DNA of 64,000 bases. Origin: Pseudomonas sp. BSw22131. Lineage in GTDB: Bacteria > Pseudomonadota > Gammaproteobacteria > Pseudomonadales > Pseudomonadaceae. The DNA is taken from NCBI RefSeq assembly GCF_026810445.1, contig NZ_CP113949.1:3100001-3164000 (forward strand), in the 5' to 3' direction. Shown here one piece after another: positions 14,327 through 22,860 of the stretch. The notes under the pieces are model-generated. The model was given only the letters and a program-made list of their open reading frames with translations, was not told where the DNA came from and did no database searches. The position numbers and the translations under genes are program-made. Position 1 is the stretch's first letter. Every line of letters begins with the position of its first letter.

Positions 14327-17300
14327 ATGAATTTCTCAAAATTCTTTATCACGCGGCCGATCTTCGCTGCGGTGCTCTCGCTGTTGATTCTGATCGCGGG
14401 TGCAATCTCGCTGTTTTCGCTGCCGATCAGTGAATACCCCGAAGTCGTTCCGCCCACCGTAGTGGTACGCGCCAACTTCCCGGGTGCCAACCCGAAGGTC
14501 ATCGGCGAAACCGTTGCTGCGCCGCTCGAACAGGCCATTACCGGCGTCGAGAAGATGCTGTACATGTCTTCGCAAGCGACATCGGATGGCAAGCTGACGC
14601 TGACGATCACCTTCGCCCTGGGCACTGATCTGGATAACGCTCAGGTACAGGTGCAAAACCGCGTGACGCGCACCGAGCCCAAGCTTCCTGAAGAAGTGAC
14701 GCGCATCGGTATCACCGTCGACAAGGCGTCGCCGGACCTGACGATGGTTGTCCACTTGACCTCGCCGGACAAACGCTACGACATGCTGTACCTGTCCAAC
14801 TACGCAGTGCTCAACATCAAGGATGAGCTGGCACGTCTGGGCGGTGTGGGCGATGTACAGCTGTTCGGCATGGGCGACTACTCGCTGCGCGTCTGGCTGG
14901 ACCCGAACAAGACCGCTTCGCGCAACCTGACCGCCACCGATGTAGTCAATGCCATTCGTGAGCAAAACCGTCAGGTCGCTGCCGGGCAATTGGGTGCACC
15001 GCCCTCGCCTTCGGCCACCAGCTTCCAGATGTCGATCAACACTCAGGGCCGTCTGGTCAATGAGGAAGAGTTCGAGAACATCGTCGTCCGTGCAGGCCCC
15101 GACGGCGAGATCACTCGCGTCAAAGACATCGCCCGGGTCGAGCTTGGTTCCAACCAATACGCCCTGCGTTCGCTGCTGAACAATCAGCCCGCAGTCGCGA
15201 TCCCGATCTTCCAGCGCCCTGGCTCTAACGCCATCGAGATTTCCAACGAAGTGCGCGCCGAAATGGAGCTGCTCAAGAAGAGCTTCCCCGAAGGCATGGA
15301 CTACAGCATCGTTTATGACCCGACGATCTTCGTTCGCGGCTCTATCGAAGCGGTGGTTCACACCCTGTTCGAAGCGCTGATCCTCGTGGTACTCGTGGTC
15401 ATTCTGTTCCTGCAGACCTGGCGCGCTTCGATCATTCCGTTGGTGGCAGTGCCCGTTTCGCTGATTGGTACGTTTGCGGTCATGCACCTGTTTGGCTTCT
15501 CGCTCAACGCCTTGTCGCTGTTCGGACTGGTACTGGCGATTGGCATCGTGGTCGACGATGCGATCGTGGTGGTGGAAAACGTCGAGCGAAACATCGAGCT
15601 CGGGCATGAGCCGATGGAAGCGACGCAAATTGCCATGCGGGAAGTGACGGGTCCGATCATTGCCACGGCGCTGGTGCTGTGTGCGGTGTTCGTGCCGGCT
15701 GCGTTTATCTCAGGCCTTACCGGGCAGTTCTATAAACAGTTCGCCCTGACGATTGCCATCTCGACCGTGATCTCGGCGTTCAACTCCCTGACCCTGTCGC
15801 CGGCACTGGCTGCGGTATTGCTGCGCAGTCACGATGCACCAAAGGACGGCTTCTCGCGGTTCCTCGACAAGCTGCTGGGTGGCTGGCTGTTCCGTCCGTT
15901 CAACCGCTTCTTCGTCAAAGCCAGTAACGGCTATGTGAGTACGGTTGGTCGCGTGATTCGTGTCAGCGGGCTGGCCCTTGTGGTGTATGCCGGCCTGATC
16001 GTCATGACCTGGCTGGGTTTCTCGACCACGCCAACCGGCTTCGTGCCGACCCAGGACAAACAGTATCTGGTGGCGTTTGCCCAGCTGCCTGACGCCGCAA
16101 GCCTTGACCGCACCGAAGACGTGATCAAGCGCATGTCCGACATCGCCCTCAAGCAACCGGGCGTTGAAAGTGCGGTGGCCTTCCCCGGCCTGTCGATCAA
16201 CGGTTTCACCAACAGCCCCAACTCCGGCATTGTCTTCGTCACGCTCAAGCCGTTCGAAGATCGCAAGCTGGACAGCGAATCGGCCGGCGCCATTGCCGGT
16301 GCTCTGAACGGCCAGTTCGGCTCAATCCAGGAAGCCTACATGGCGATCTTCCCGCCACCACCGGTACAGGGTCTGGGCACCATTGGCGGTTTCCGTCTGC
16401 AGATCGAAGACCGTGGCAACCTGGGCTACGACGAGCTCTACAAAGAGACGATGAACATCATCGCCAAAAGCCGCAGCGTGCCAGAACTGGCGGGCCTGTT
16501 CACCAGCTACACGGTGAACGTGCCGCAGGTCGATGCTGCCATCGACCGTGAAAAAGCCAAGACCCACGGCGTGCCGATCAGCGACATTTTCGACACGTTG
16601 CAGGTTTACCTGGGCTCGCTGTACGCCAACGACTTCAACCGCTTCGGCCGCACCTATCAGGTCAACGTTCAGGCAGAGCAACAGTTCCGTCAGGACGCCG
16701 AGCAGATCGGTCAGCTCAAAGTGCGCAACAACCTGGGCGAGATGATCCCGCTGGCGACGCTGCTCAAGGTCACCGACACCTCAGGCCCTGACCGCGTGAT
16801 GCACTACAACGGATTCATCACCGCCGAGATCAACGGCGCCGCAGGCCCGGGCTACAGCTCTGGTCAGGCGCAGGTTGCGGTCGAAAAACTGCTCAAAGAG
16901 GAATTGCCCAACGGCATGACCTACGAGTGGACCGACCTCACCTATCAGCAAATCCTCTCGGGTAACACGGCGTTGCTGGTGTTCCCGCTCTGCGTCTTGC
17001 TGGCGTTCCTGGTGCTCGCCGCGCTGTATGAAAGCTGGAGCCTGCCGCTGGCGGTGATCCTGATCGTACCGATGACCCTGCTCTCGGCCATTGCCGGGGT
17101 GATCATCGCCGGCAGCGACAACAACATCTTCACCCAGATCGGACTGATCGTACTGGTGGGCCTTGCGTGTAAAAACGCGATCCTCATCGTCGAGTTCGCC
17201 AAGGATGAACAGGACAAAGGCAAGACCCCGCTGGAGGCTGTTCTGGAAGCGTGCCGTCTGCGTCTGCGGCCAATCCTGATGACTTCGTTCGCGTTCATCA

Positions 17301-17518
17301 TGGGTGTCGTGCCACTGGTTCTGTCCAGCGGCGCAGGTGCTGAAATGCGTCACGCCATGGGTGTGGCAGTGTTCTCCGGGATGCTCGGCGTGACCTTCTT
17401 CGGCCTGCTGTTAACGCCGGTGTTCTATGTCCTTATCCGTAATTACGTGGAGCGCAAACAGGCACGCAAAGCGGCCAAGGCACAACGCGTTCAGACCCTG
17501 TCGTCGGAGACTCACTGA
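14327..17518 (+). CDS. mexF: RND efflux pump inner-membrane transporter MexF
   Basis: 1063 residues, normal RND length. First transmembrane helix at residues 8-30, two large periplasmic loops and two blocks of helices. The proton relay is present in GIVVDDAIVVVENVER (the two aspartates of TM4) and a lysine in GLACKNAILIVEFAKD (TM10). Sequence is typical of the MexF/BpeF branch of hydrophobe/amphiphile exporters. It starts 12 bp after mexE and its stop overlaps the oprN start by one base (TGATG), so the three genes are one operon. Drug range is inferred from MexF. Confidence 0.95.
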   Translation: MNFSKFFITRPIFAAVLSLLILIAGAISLFSLPISEYPEVVPPTVVVRANFPGANPKVIGETVAAPLEQAITGVEKMLYMSSQATSDGKLTLTITFALGTDLDNAQVQVQNRVTRTEPKLPEEVTRIGITVDKASPDLTMVVHLTSPDKRYDMLYLSNYAVLNIKDELARLGGVGDVQLFGMGDYSLRVWLDPNKTASRNLTATDVVNAIREQNRQVAAGQLGAPPSPSATSFQMSINTQGRLVNEEEFENIVVRAGPDGEITRVKDIARVELGSNQYALRSLLNNQPAVAIPIFQRPGSNAIEISNEVRAEMELLKKSFPEGMDYSIVYDPTIFVRGSIEAVVHTLFEALILVVLVVILFLQTWRASIIPLVAVPVSLIGTFAVMHLFGFSLNALSLFGLVLAIGIVVDDAIVVVENVERNIELGHEPMEATQIAMREVTGPIIATALVLCAVFVPAAFISGLTGQFYKQFALTIAISTVISAFNSLTLSPALAAVLLRSHDAPKDGFSRFLDKLLGGWLFRPFNRFFVKASNGYVSTVGRVIRVSGLALVVYAGLIVMTWLGFSTTPTGFVPTQDKQYLVAFAQLPDAASLDRTEDVIKRMSDIALKQPGVESAVAFPGLSINGFTNSPNSGIVFVTLKPFEDRKLDSESAGAIAGALNGQFGSIQEAYMAIFPPPPVQGLGTIGGFRLQIEDRGNLGYDELYKETMNIIAKSRSVPELAGLFTSYTVNVPQVDAAIDREKAKTHGVPISDIFDTLQVYLGSLYANDFNRFGRTYQVNVQAEQQFRQDAEQIGQLKVRNNLGEMIPLATLLKVTDTSGPDRVMHYNGFITAEINGAAGPGYSSGQAQVAVEKLLKEELPNGMTYEWTDLTYQQILSGNTALLVFPLCVLLAFLVLAALYESWSLPLAVILIVPMTLLSAIAGVIIAGSDNNIFTQIGLIVLVGLACKNAILIVEFAKDEQDKGKTPLEAVLEACRLRLRPILMTSFAFIMGVVPLVLSSGAGAEMRHAMGVAVFSGMLGVTFFGLLLTPVFYVLIRNYVERKQARKAAKAQRVQTLSSETH

Positions 17519-18915
17519 TGAAGGCTGCAAAACTTTTCCTGCCGAGCCTGTTGGTCCTGGCGCTGGCGGCCTGCGCTGTCGGCCCTGACTACAAGACGCC
17601 AGACACCGCCGCGGCCAATATCCAGGCCGCCGGGCTGAGCAAATATGACCGTGAACACACGGAAACCATCTGGTGGCAGCAGTTCGACGATCCGACGCTC
17701 AACAAGCTGGTGGCCGAATCGCTGCAAGGCAACCGCGAGCTGCGTATCGCATTCGCACGGCTCAAGGCGGCGCGGGCAATTCGTGACGACGTCAGCAACG
17801 ATGCAATGCCCGTCGTCACCAGCCGCGCCAGCAGCCAGATTGGCCGCGCTCAAGTGCCGGGCCAGACCGAAAACAGGATCAATCAGGAGCGCTACGACCT
17901 GGGGCTGGACATGGCGTGGGAGATCGACCTGTTCGGCCGTATCCAGCGCGAACTGGAAGCCAGCGACGCCGACCGCCAAGTGGCCGAGGCCAACCTGTAT
18001 CAACTGCAAGTCACCATGATCGCCGAGTTGGTGGATGCGTACGGCCAGTTGCGCGGTGCTCAACTGCGTGAAGGGATTGCCCGCGACAACCTTAAAAACC
18101 AGCAGGAATCACGGGGTGTGACGACCCAGTTGCGCGACGAGGGCGTGGGCAACGAGCTGGACGTTATGCGCGCCGATGCACGGGTGGCGGCTGTAGAGGC
18201 GACTATTCCGCAGCTGCAGGCCGAGCAGATCCGAGAAAAAAATCGTATCGCGACGTTGCTAGGCCAGCGCGTCGACGCCATGAATGTGGATCTGAGCCCG
18301 ATGAAGCTGCCGGTGATTTCCAAGGCGCTGCCCATTGGTGACCCGACCAGACTGCTGCACAACCGGCCGGATGTGCTGAGTGCGGAGCGTCAGCTGGCGG
18401 CTCAGACAGCGCGCATCGGCGTGCAAACCGCAGACCTGTTCCCACGGGTCAGCCTCAGCGGTTTTCTGGGGTTCACCGCCAGCCGCGGATCGCAGTTGGG
18501 CTCCGGCGCGGCGCAAGCCTGGGGCCTTGGCCCAAGCATTACCTGGGCGGCGTTTGACCTGGGCAGCGTGAGGGCGAGAATTCGCGGCGCCAACGCCGAT
18601 GCTGAAGGCGCGCTGGCCAACTACGAGCAGCAAGTGTTGCTGGCCCTCGAAGAAACCGAGAACGCATTCAGCGATTACGACAAGCGCCAGCAGCGTCTGG
18701 TGTCGCTGGTGCGTCAGAGCGAGTCGAGTCGTTCTGCGGCGAAGCTCGCATCGATCCAGTACCGCGAAGGCACCGCAGATTTCCTCGTGTTGCTGGACGC
18801 GGAACGTGAACGTCTGGCTGCCGAAGACACTCAAGCCCAGGCGGAAATCGAGGTCTATCGCGGCATCGTCGCGATCTATAAAGCGTTAGGCGGCGGCTGG
18901 CAGCCAAGCGCCTGA
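17518..18915 (+). CDS. oprN: Outer-membrane efflux channel OprN
   Basis: 465 residues with a lipoprotein signal (LALAACAVGPDYK, cysteine 19) and the two TolC-like OEP domains: WWQQFDDPTLNKLVAESL then LAWEIDLF-like DMAWEIDLFGRI, and the second repeat with RPDVLSAERQLAAQTARIGVQTADLFPR and FDLGSVRARI. It forms the trimeric outer-membrane exit duct for MexEF. Translation is coupled to mexF by TGATG, and a strong terminator follows at 18961-18993. All three components look intact, so the pump should be functional. Confidence 0.94.
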   Translation: MKAAKLFLPSLLVLALAACAVGPDYKTPDTAAANIQAAGLSKYDREHTETIWWQQFDDPTLNKLVAESLQGNRELRIAFARLKAARAIRDDVSNDAMPVVTSRASSQIGRAQVPGQTENRINQERYDLGLDMAWEIDLFGRIQRELEASDADRQVAEANLYQLQVTMIAELVDAYGQLRGAQLREGIARDNLKNQQESRGVTTQLRDEGVGNELDVMRADARVAAVEATIPQLQAEQIREKNRIATLLGQRVDAMNVDLSPMKLPVISKALPIGDPTRLLHNRPDVLSAERQLAAQTARIGVQTADLFPRVSLSGFLGFTASRGSQLGSGAAQAWGLGPSITWAAFDLGSVRARIRGANADAEGALANYEQQVLLALEETENAFSDYDKRQQRLVSLVRQSESSRSAAKLASIQYREGTADFLVLLDAERERLAAEDTQAQAEIEVYRGIVAIYKALGGGWQPSA

Positions 18916-18960
18916 CAGCCCCTTGCGATGATGCGGGGCGGGTCTCACCGTCCGCCTCTC

Positions 18961-18993
18961 AAGCCCTGCCCTCACAAGGTGCAGGGCTTTTTT
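18961..18993 (+). terminator. Terminator of mexEF-oprN
   Basis: Stem AAGCCCTGC / GCAGGGCTT, 11-nt loop, followed by a run of T, 46 bp after the oprN stop. Confidence 0.9.
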
Positions 18994-19131
18994 ATGCGGC
19001 ACACTAAAAGCAGTGCCCTTAACCCCAGCTGCGTTGATCGGAGCAAAGATCAGCGTTGCTTCCCGGACGACTACAACGCGATTGCCGTTTGACACGCCTC
19101 GGTCGGTCCCCGAAGCTGCTGCCCCATAGAA

Positions 19132-20244
19132 ATGGAAATCGACATGCCAAAAAAGCCATCCCAAGCCCAACCATCCGCGAGCAATAACCGCCGTCGCTGG
19201 CAGGTTTCAATGGCCGTTGTGTTGCTGGTCGGCGCGCTTATCGGCGGTTGGCTGCTCCATCGGGCGTGGAATGCGGCCCCGACCGCTGCACCGCTCAGCC
19301 ACAGCTACGCCGAAGCGGTGGAGATTGCCCATGGCGGCAAGCCAGGTGCCGCGCGCGCCCTCTATCAACAGCTGGGCCGAACCGATCTGTCGGACAGTCG
19401 CCGGGCAGCGTTATTGACCGAACTCGCCAACTACCCCAGCCCACAGGCGCTCAAGCTGCTGAAGGCTGACCTGCGCCAGACATCCTCCCTCATTCAGCAA
19501 GCGGCCATCGACGCTGTCACCCTCATGGTGCCCGCCGCGCAGCGCAGTGTGCTGATCGGGCCGCTGCTGGAGGATTCGAACCCGACTGTGCGTTTTAGCG
19601 CAGCCAAGGCATTGCTCGGATTGACGCCAGACGACGTTGGGTTGTACTTCGGCCCGTTGCAATCGGTCGCCGAACAGTATGAAAGCGCGCTCGCCGCTCA
19701 GCCCCCCGATGGAAACAGCCAGGTGCAACTGGCCAGGCTTTACATGACCACCGCAGCGCCGCAGAAAGCAGCCGACGCATTGAAGCTGGCCTTGAACCTG
19801 GAGCCCGATAATCTGCAGGCGGGTCTGGCTCAGGTTGATCTGCTTGACCATCAAGGACAGGCCGATCGCTCCCGTCAGCAGTTGGCGCAATTGCTCGACC
19901 GGAAGCCGCAGTCTTCGTTGCTGCAACACGCGCTGGGCCAATGGCTGCTCGGCCATGGGCAGAATGAGTACGCCCTGCTGGCCCTCGCCAAAGCGGTCGA
20001 ACTTGAACCCGACAATACCGGTTACCGCTATGATCTTGCGGTGGGGCTGCACGACCTGGATCAGCTTGAAGCGGCACAACGGCAACTGGAGGACATCCTG
20101 CAACGCCAGCCTGCGAACCGTCGCGCGCGCATCCTGCTGATCCACTACTGGAAAGAAAACGGCCAGTTGCAGAACGTGCAAGTGTTGCTCGCCGAACTGG
20201 AGCAGCAAAACCCCGATGACCCCGCCCTGCAACAGGGTCTTTAA
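19132..20244 (+). CDS. Membrane-anchored TPR/HEAT-repeat protein
   Basis: 370 residues from ATG 19132 (another ATG at 19144). A basic N-terminus is followed by one transmembrane helix at about 25-45 (MAVVLLVGALIGGWLLHRAW). Then come HEAT-like segments (PSPQALKLLKADLR, DSNPTVRFSAAKALLGL) and at least four TPR units with the usual pattern (ALKLALNLEPDNLQAGLAQ, ALAKAVELEPDNTGYRYDLA, AQRQLEDILQRQPANRRA). It is probably anchored in the inner membrane with a periplasmic scaffold for protein contacts. Such proteins often accompany multiheme cytochromes or secretion systems; nothing like that is beside it here. No function can be assigned. Confidence 0.75.
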   Translation: MEIDMPKKPSQAQPSASNNRRRWQVSMAVVLLVGALIGGWLLHRAWNAAPTAAPLSHSYAEAVEIAHGGKPGAARALYQQLGRTDLSDSRRAALLTELANYPSPQALKLLKADLRQTSSLIQQAAIDAVTLMVPAAQRSVLIGPLLEDSNPTVRFSAAKALLGLTPDDVGLYFGPLQSVAEQYESALAAQPPDGNSQVQLARLYMTTAAPQKAADALKLALNLEPDNLQAGLAQVDLLDHQGQADRSRQQLAQLLDRKPQSSLLQHALGQWLLGHGQNEYALLALAKAVELEPDNTGYRYDLAVGLHDLDQLEAAQRQLEDILQRQPANRRARILLIHYWKENGQLQNVQVLLAELEQQNPDDPALQQGL

Positions 20245-20602
20245 AGATCAATAGTACTAAGCAACGCTGTGCCGGCGAGTTTCCAAATATGTCCAAGTTT
20301 CGGAAATGACTTACACCACTTTTCTCTGTCGTTCGCACTTGTTGCGTCACGCTGATCAACGCGATTGCAGTCTTCATATACCGATTGCTTGAAGAGTGTT
20401 TTCTAACGCGAAAAAAACGTGCATGATTTGCCCGTTGCCGACAACAACTACCCTTCACACTGATGCCCGACTGACAGCTCATCGTTAGTTATCAACACGT
20501 CAGCGTTTCAGGGGTAACCACATAATGAGCACAAGACCCGCAACTGCGTCTATGTCGCTCCCGTTGGGCTGACAACAGCCATCCATCGTTGGAGTACAGT
20601 AT
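20245..20602. other. Long leader/intergenic region upstream of mvaU
   Basis: 358 bp without an established gene. It is AT-richer than its neighbours in the first half, as expected for an H-NS-family promoter. A tiny open frame of 15 codons (20525-20572) preceded by CAGGGG ends 30 bp before mvaU and might be a leader peptide. No terminator is seen behind the TPR gene. Confidence 0.4.
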
Positions 20603-20965
20603 TTGTCCAGACTTGCCGAGTTTCGAGCAGCAGAAAAAGCCCTTCAGGAACAGCTCGCACAGCTGGAAAACCTGAAGAACGACGCCGGACTACAAAAGGA
20701 AATCGAATTCGAGCAGAAACTGCAGGAATTGATGAGCACCCACGAAAAAAGCCTGCGTGACATCATCGCCATTCTCGACCCCAATCCATCCGCGCCAAGC
20801 GCCGCACCAGCAGGCCCCAAACGCCGTCGCGCACGCGTGGTCAAGGTCTATCAGAACCCGCACACCGGCGAACTGATCGAAACCAAAGGCGGCAATCATC
20901 GCGGCCTGAAATCATGGAAAGAACAGTACGGCGTCGACACCGTTGACGCATGGCTGCGAGGCTGA
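20603..20965 (+). CDS. mvaU: H-NS-family xenogeneic silencer MvaU
   Basis: 120 residues, the normal length for MvaT/MvaU proteins. An N-terminal coiled-coil dimerisation part runs RLAEFRAAEKALQEQLAQLENL to EKSLRDIIAILD. A basic linker GPKRRRARVVKVY follows, then the DNA-binding domain NPHTGELIETKGGNHRGLKSWK with the AT-pincer RGxK region. The N-terminus is closer to MvaU than to MvaT. The start is a rare TTG at 20603, chosen because GGAG lies eight bases upstream and no other in-frame start fits. It silences AT-rich, foreign DNA; the accessory genes in this window are possible targets. Confidence 0.92.
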   Translation: MSRLAEFRAAEKALQEQLAQLENLKNDAGLQKEIEFEQKLQELMSTHEKSLRDIIAILDPNPSAPSAAPAGPKRRRARVVKVYQNPHTGELIETKGGNHRGLKSWKEQYGVDTVDAWLRG

Positions 20966-20998
20966 GTCCGCAGTCAGGCAATCATGGTGACTGAAAAG

Positions 20999-21020
20999 GC
21001 CCCGTCTGTCGGGGCTTTTT
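20999..21020 (+). terminator. Terminator of mvaU
   Basis: Stem GCCCCG / CGGGGC with loop TCTGT followed by five T, 34 bp after the mvaU stop. Confidence 0.9.
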
Positions 21021-21449
21021 ATTGACGCCGTTATTACAGCGTTTCATTGGCAGCTCCGAACTAATCGCTGATAGCTACCCAGAACGCAACAATGCCAGGT
21101 TCAACACCTGACTGCGAATAACACGCACAGCACTTCACGCCCCGCATACCCTGGTCCGAGCTGTTTAAATTAACTTAATTTTTTGCACTCAGCCGGATGG
21201 ATTATCCGTTAATGCAACCCATCGTTAAGCAATCAGACAGAGTTCATTGCAAATGACTGCACTAAGCGCAGGGACAATCAGCCTGTTCCAAGGAAAATTC
21301 AGACATGAATAACATCCGCCCTTCACACTTTTTTCACACCCGGTCTTTCAAGATAAGTGCAGCTAAAGGATTAGCACCCCATGCCCGCTTCGGCGGGCTT
21401 CTTTATGCCTGAAATTCAAGTCATTAACCGCAATCGTGACATCATTTTG
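21021..21449. other. 429-bp gap with an orphan terminator; possible small RNA
   Basis: No convincing protein gene. AT-rich block at about 21165-21185 followed by about 200 bp that end in a clean tetraloop terminator (21383-21404) on the plus strand, although no plus-strand gene precedes it. A 35-codon open frame (21305-21412) overlaps the terminator and is unlikely to be real. The layout is what an intergenic small RNA would give, but no known RNA family was recognised. Confidence 0.35.
21383..21404 (+). terminator. Orphan rho-independent terminator
   Basis: Stem GCCCGC / GCGGGC closed by a TTCG tetraloop and followed by TTCTTTAT. It lies about 360 bp beyond the mvaU terminator with no gene in front. 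Confidence 0.75.
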
Positions 21450-22004
21450 CTACTGCACTGAGCTCATCCGCAAACTTTCCCTTATACGCATGACCTCGTC
21501 CTTGTTGCTGGCATAACCGCTGGCGGACCCCGCGTAAGACAACGCCCACGCCATTTCTTTGTTCGCCGCCGCAACCAGCGTCTGGGTCATCACGTGTACG
21601 CCGTTCTGGGTGATCGTGCAGGTGGTTTCCATCGCCGGTACGTCGCTCAGCGTGCTGGCCTTCATCTGCGTGCATACGCTCTGGAAACCGCTGCGGGCGA
21701 AATTGACCTGGACGGCCTTGCGCATCTCCAGCAGTACGCCTTGAACGTTCACGGCGTGCCCTGCCTGCAAAGGCGACTGGGTAAGCTCAACCACCATTGC
21801 CGGATCGCCGTTTTCGTCGTTTTTCACAGCGCGCTGGCGAACCTGGCTTGGGGCTGAACCCTGCTCCGCTGCGTCAGGTTGAGCAGTTGGATCGACCTCC
21901 CAACCCGCAGGCCAGATGACCATCAAGTCGGCAGCACGCGTGCCACTCATGAAAAGCAGTAAACAAACGGTGGCGAGTGCGGTCTTGTATTGCAGATAAG
22001 CCAT
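21450..22004 (-). CDS. Secreted DUF4946-family protein
   Basis: 184 residues from ATG 22004. A signal peptide at 1-23 (TALATVCLLLFMSGTRA, cleavage after TRA) precedes a mature start ADLMVIWPAGWEV. The body has two cysteines in VCTQMKASTLSDVPAMETTCTI that could form a disulphide, and ends with KDEVMRIRESLRM. This fits the Pseudomonas DUF4946 family of periplasmic proteins of unknown function. The longer open frame reaching 22136 has no ribosome-binding site and overlaps the gloA leader. It is divergent from gloA. Confidence 0.75.
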   Translation of the reverse strand: MAYLQYKTALATVCLLLFMSGTRAADLMVIWPAGWEVDPTAQPDAAEQGSAPSQVRQRAVKNDENGDPAMVVELTQSPLQAGHAVNVQGVLLEMRKAVQVNFARSGFQSVCTQMKASTLSDVPAMETTCTITQNGVHVMTQTLVAAANKEMAWALSYAGSASGYASNKDEVMRIRESLRMSSVQ

Positions 22005-22156
22005 GGTCGGTACCTGAGCGGCGAGTCGCAAAGTGTGAGCCAGCAACCTGCGAGGAACAAGGGCGAGCCGAAGGTTTCTGCGGATTAGCGTTTGGCTCGA
22101 CGCTGCGGCATCCGTATCATTCAGCAACGTTTTCATCTATTCATCTGGAGCAACTG

Positions 22157-22684
22157 ATGAGCATGCACGACCTGAACACTGTACCCGGCGTCACTGCACA
22201 GCCGGAAGCGGCCACCCAGCAATTCGTGTTCAACCACACGATGCTGCGGATAAAAGACGCGACCGCGTCGCTGGACTTCTATACCCGCGTGCTGGGCTTT
22301 AGCCTGGTTGAGAAACGTGATTTTCCGGAAGCCGAATTCAGCCTCTACTTCCTGGCACTGGTTGATAAATCGACGATCCCGCAGGACGACGCAGCGCGCA
22401 ACGCCTGGATGAAGGGTATCCCCGGAATTCTGGAACTGACCCACAACCACGGCACCGAAAACGATCCGTCATTCGCCTACCACAACGGCAACACTGATCC
22501 GCGCGGTTTTGGCCACATCTGCATCTCCGTGCCGGACGTGCATGTTGCTTGTGAGCGCTTCGAGAAACTTGGCGTCGACTTCCAGAAACGCCTGACCGAC
22601 GGACGCATGAAAAGCCTGGCGTTCATCAAAGACCCGGACGGTTACTGGGTCGAGATCATCCAGCCGACGCCTGTCAGCGAGTAA
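22157..22684 (+). CDS. gloA: Lactoylglutathione lyase (glyoxalase I)
   Basis: 175 residues of the long Pseudomonas GloA type. VOC fold with NHTMLRIKDATASLDFYTRVLGF, LELTHNHGTEND, GFGHICISVPDV and FIKDPDGYWVEIIQP. Metal ligands are the H of NHTM, the E of LELTHN, the H of GFGHI and the E of WVEI, so all four are present. It isomerises the hemithioacetal of methylglyoxal and glutathione to S-lactoylglutathione. GGAG at 22147-22150 supports the ATG at 22157. The gene stands alone and is followed by a REP pair and a bidirectional terminator. Confidence 0.95.
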   Translation: MSMHDLNTVPGVTAQPEAATQQFVFNHTMLRIKDATASLDFYTRVLGFSLVEKRDFPEAEFSLYFLALVDKSTIPQDDAARNAWMKGIPGILELTHNHGTENDPSFAYHNGNTDPRGFGHICISVPDVHVACERFEKLGVDFQKRLTDGRMKSLAFIKDPDGYWVEIIQPTPVSE

Positions 22685-22700
22685 ACCGCTGCAAAAGGTC

Positions 22701-22782
22701 GGAGGGAGCTTGCTCGCGATGCGGTGTTAGCACCAAAGAGCCTGTATCGATTCTGTTCATCGCGAGCAAGCCCTTCCCACAG
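22701..22782. repeat. REP pair (inverted) between gloA and ahpF
   Basis: Two inverted copies: GGAGGGAGCTTGCTCGCGAT from 22701 and ATCGCGAGCAAGCCCTTCCC from 22759. The core GAGCTTGCTCGCGAT is the common Pseudomonas REP sequence. About 40 bp separate the arms, giving a BIME-like cruciform. Confidence 0.85.
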
Positions 22783-22803
22783 GCATGACGCCGACCGAGT
22801 CAA

Positions 22804-22837
22804 AAAAAAACCTCATGATCGCTCATGAGGTTTTTTT
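22804..22837. terminator. Bidirectional terminator between gloA and ahpF
   Basis: Stem CCTCATGA / TCATGAGG with loop TCGC, flanked by A-run on the left and T-run on the right, so it serves gloA on plus and ahpF on minus. Confidence 0.93.
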
Positions 22838-22860
22838 GTTTTCAGGTGCGGGTCAGCGCA

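Noticed and set aside
14336..15628. 430-codon open frame antisense to mexF
   Set aside because: It mirrors the codon pattern of mexF, is rich in H/R/Q as GC-rich antisense frames are, and shows no domain.
21305..21412. 35-codon frame between mvaU and DUF4946 gene
   Set aside because: Its 3' third is the stem of a terminator; the upstream AAGGA is too far from the ATG.
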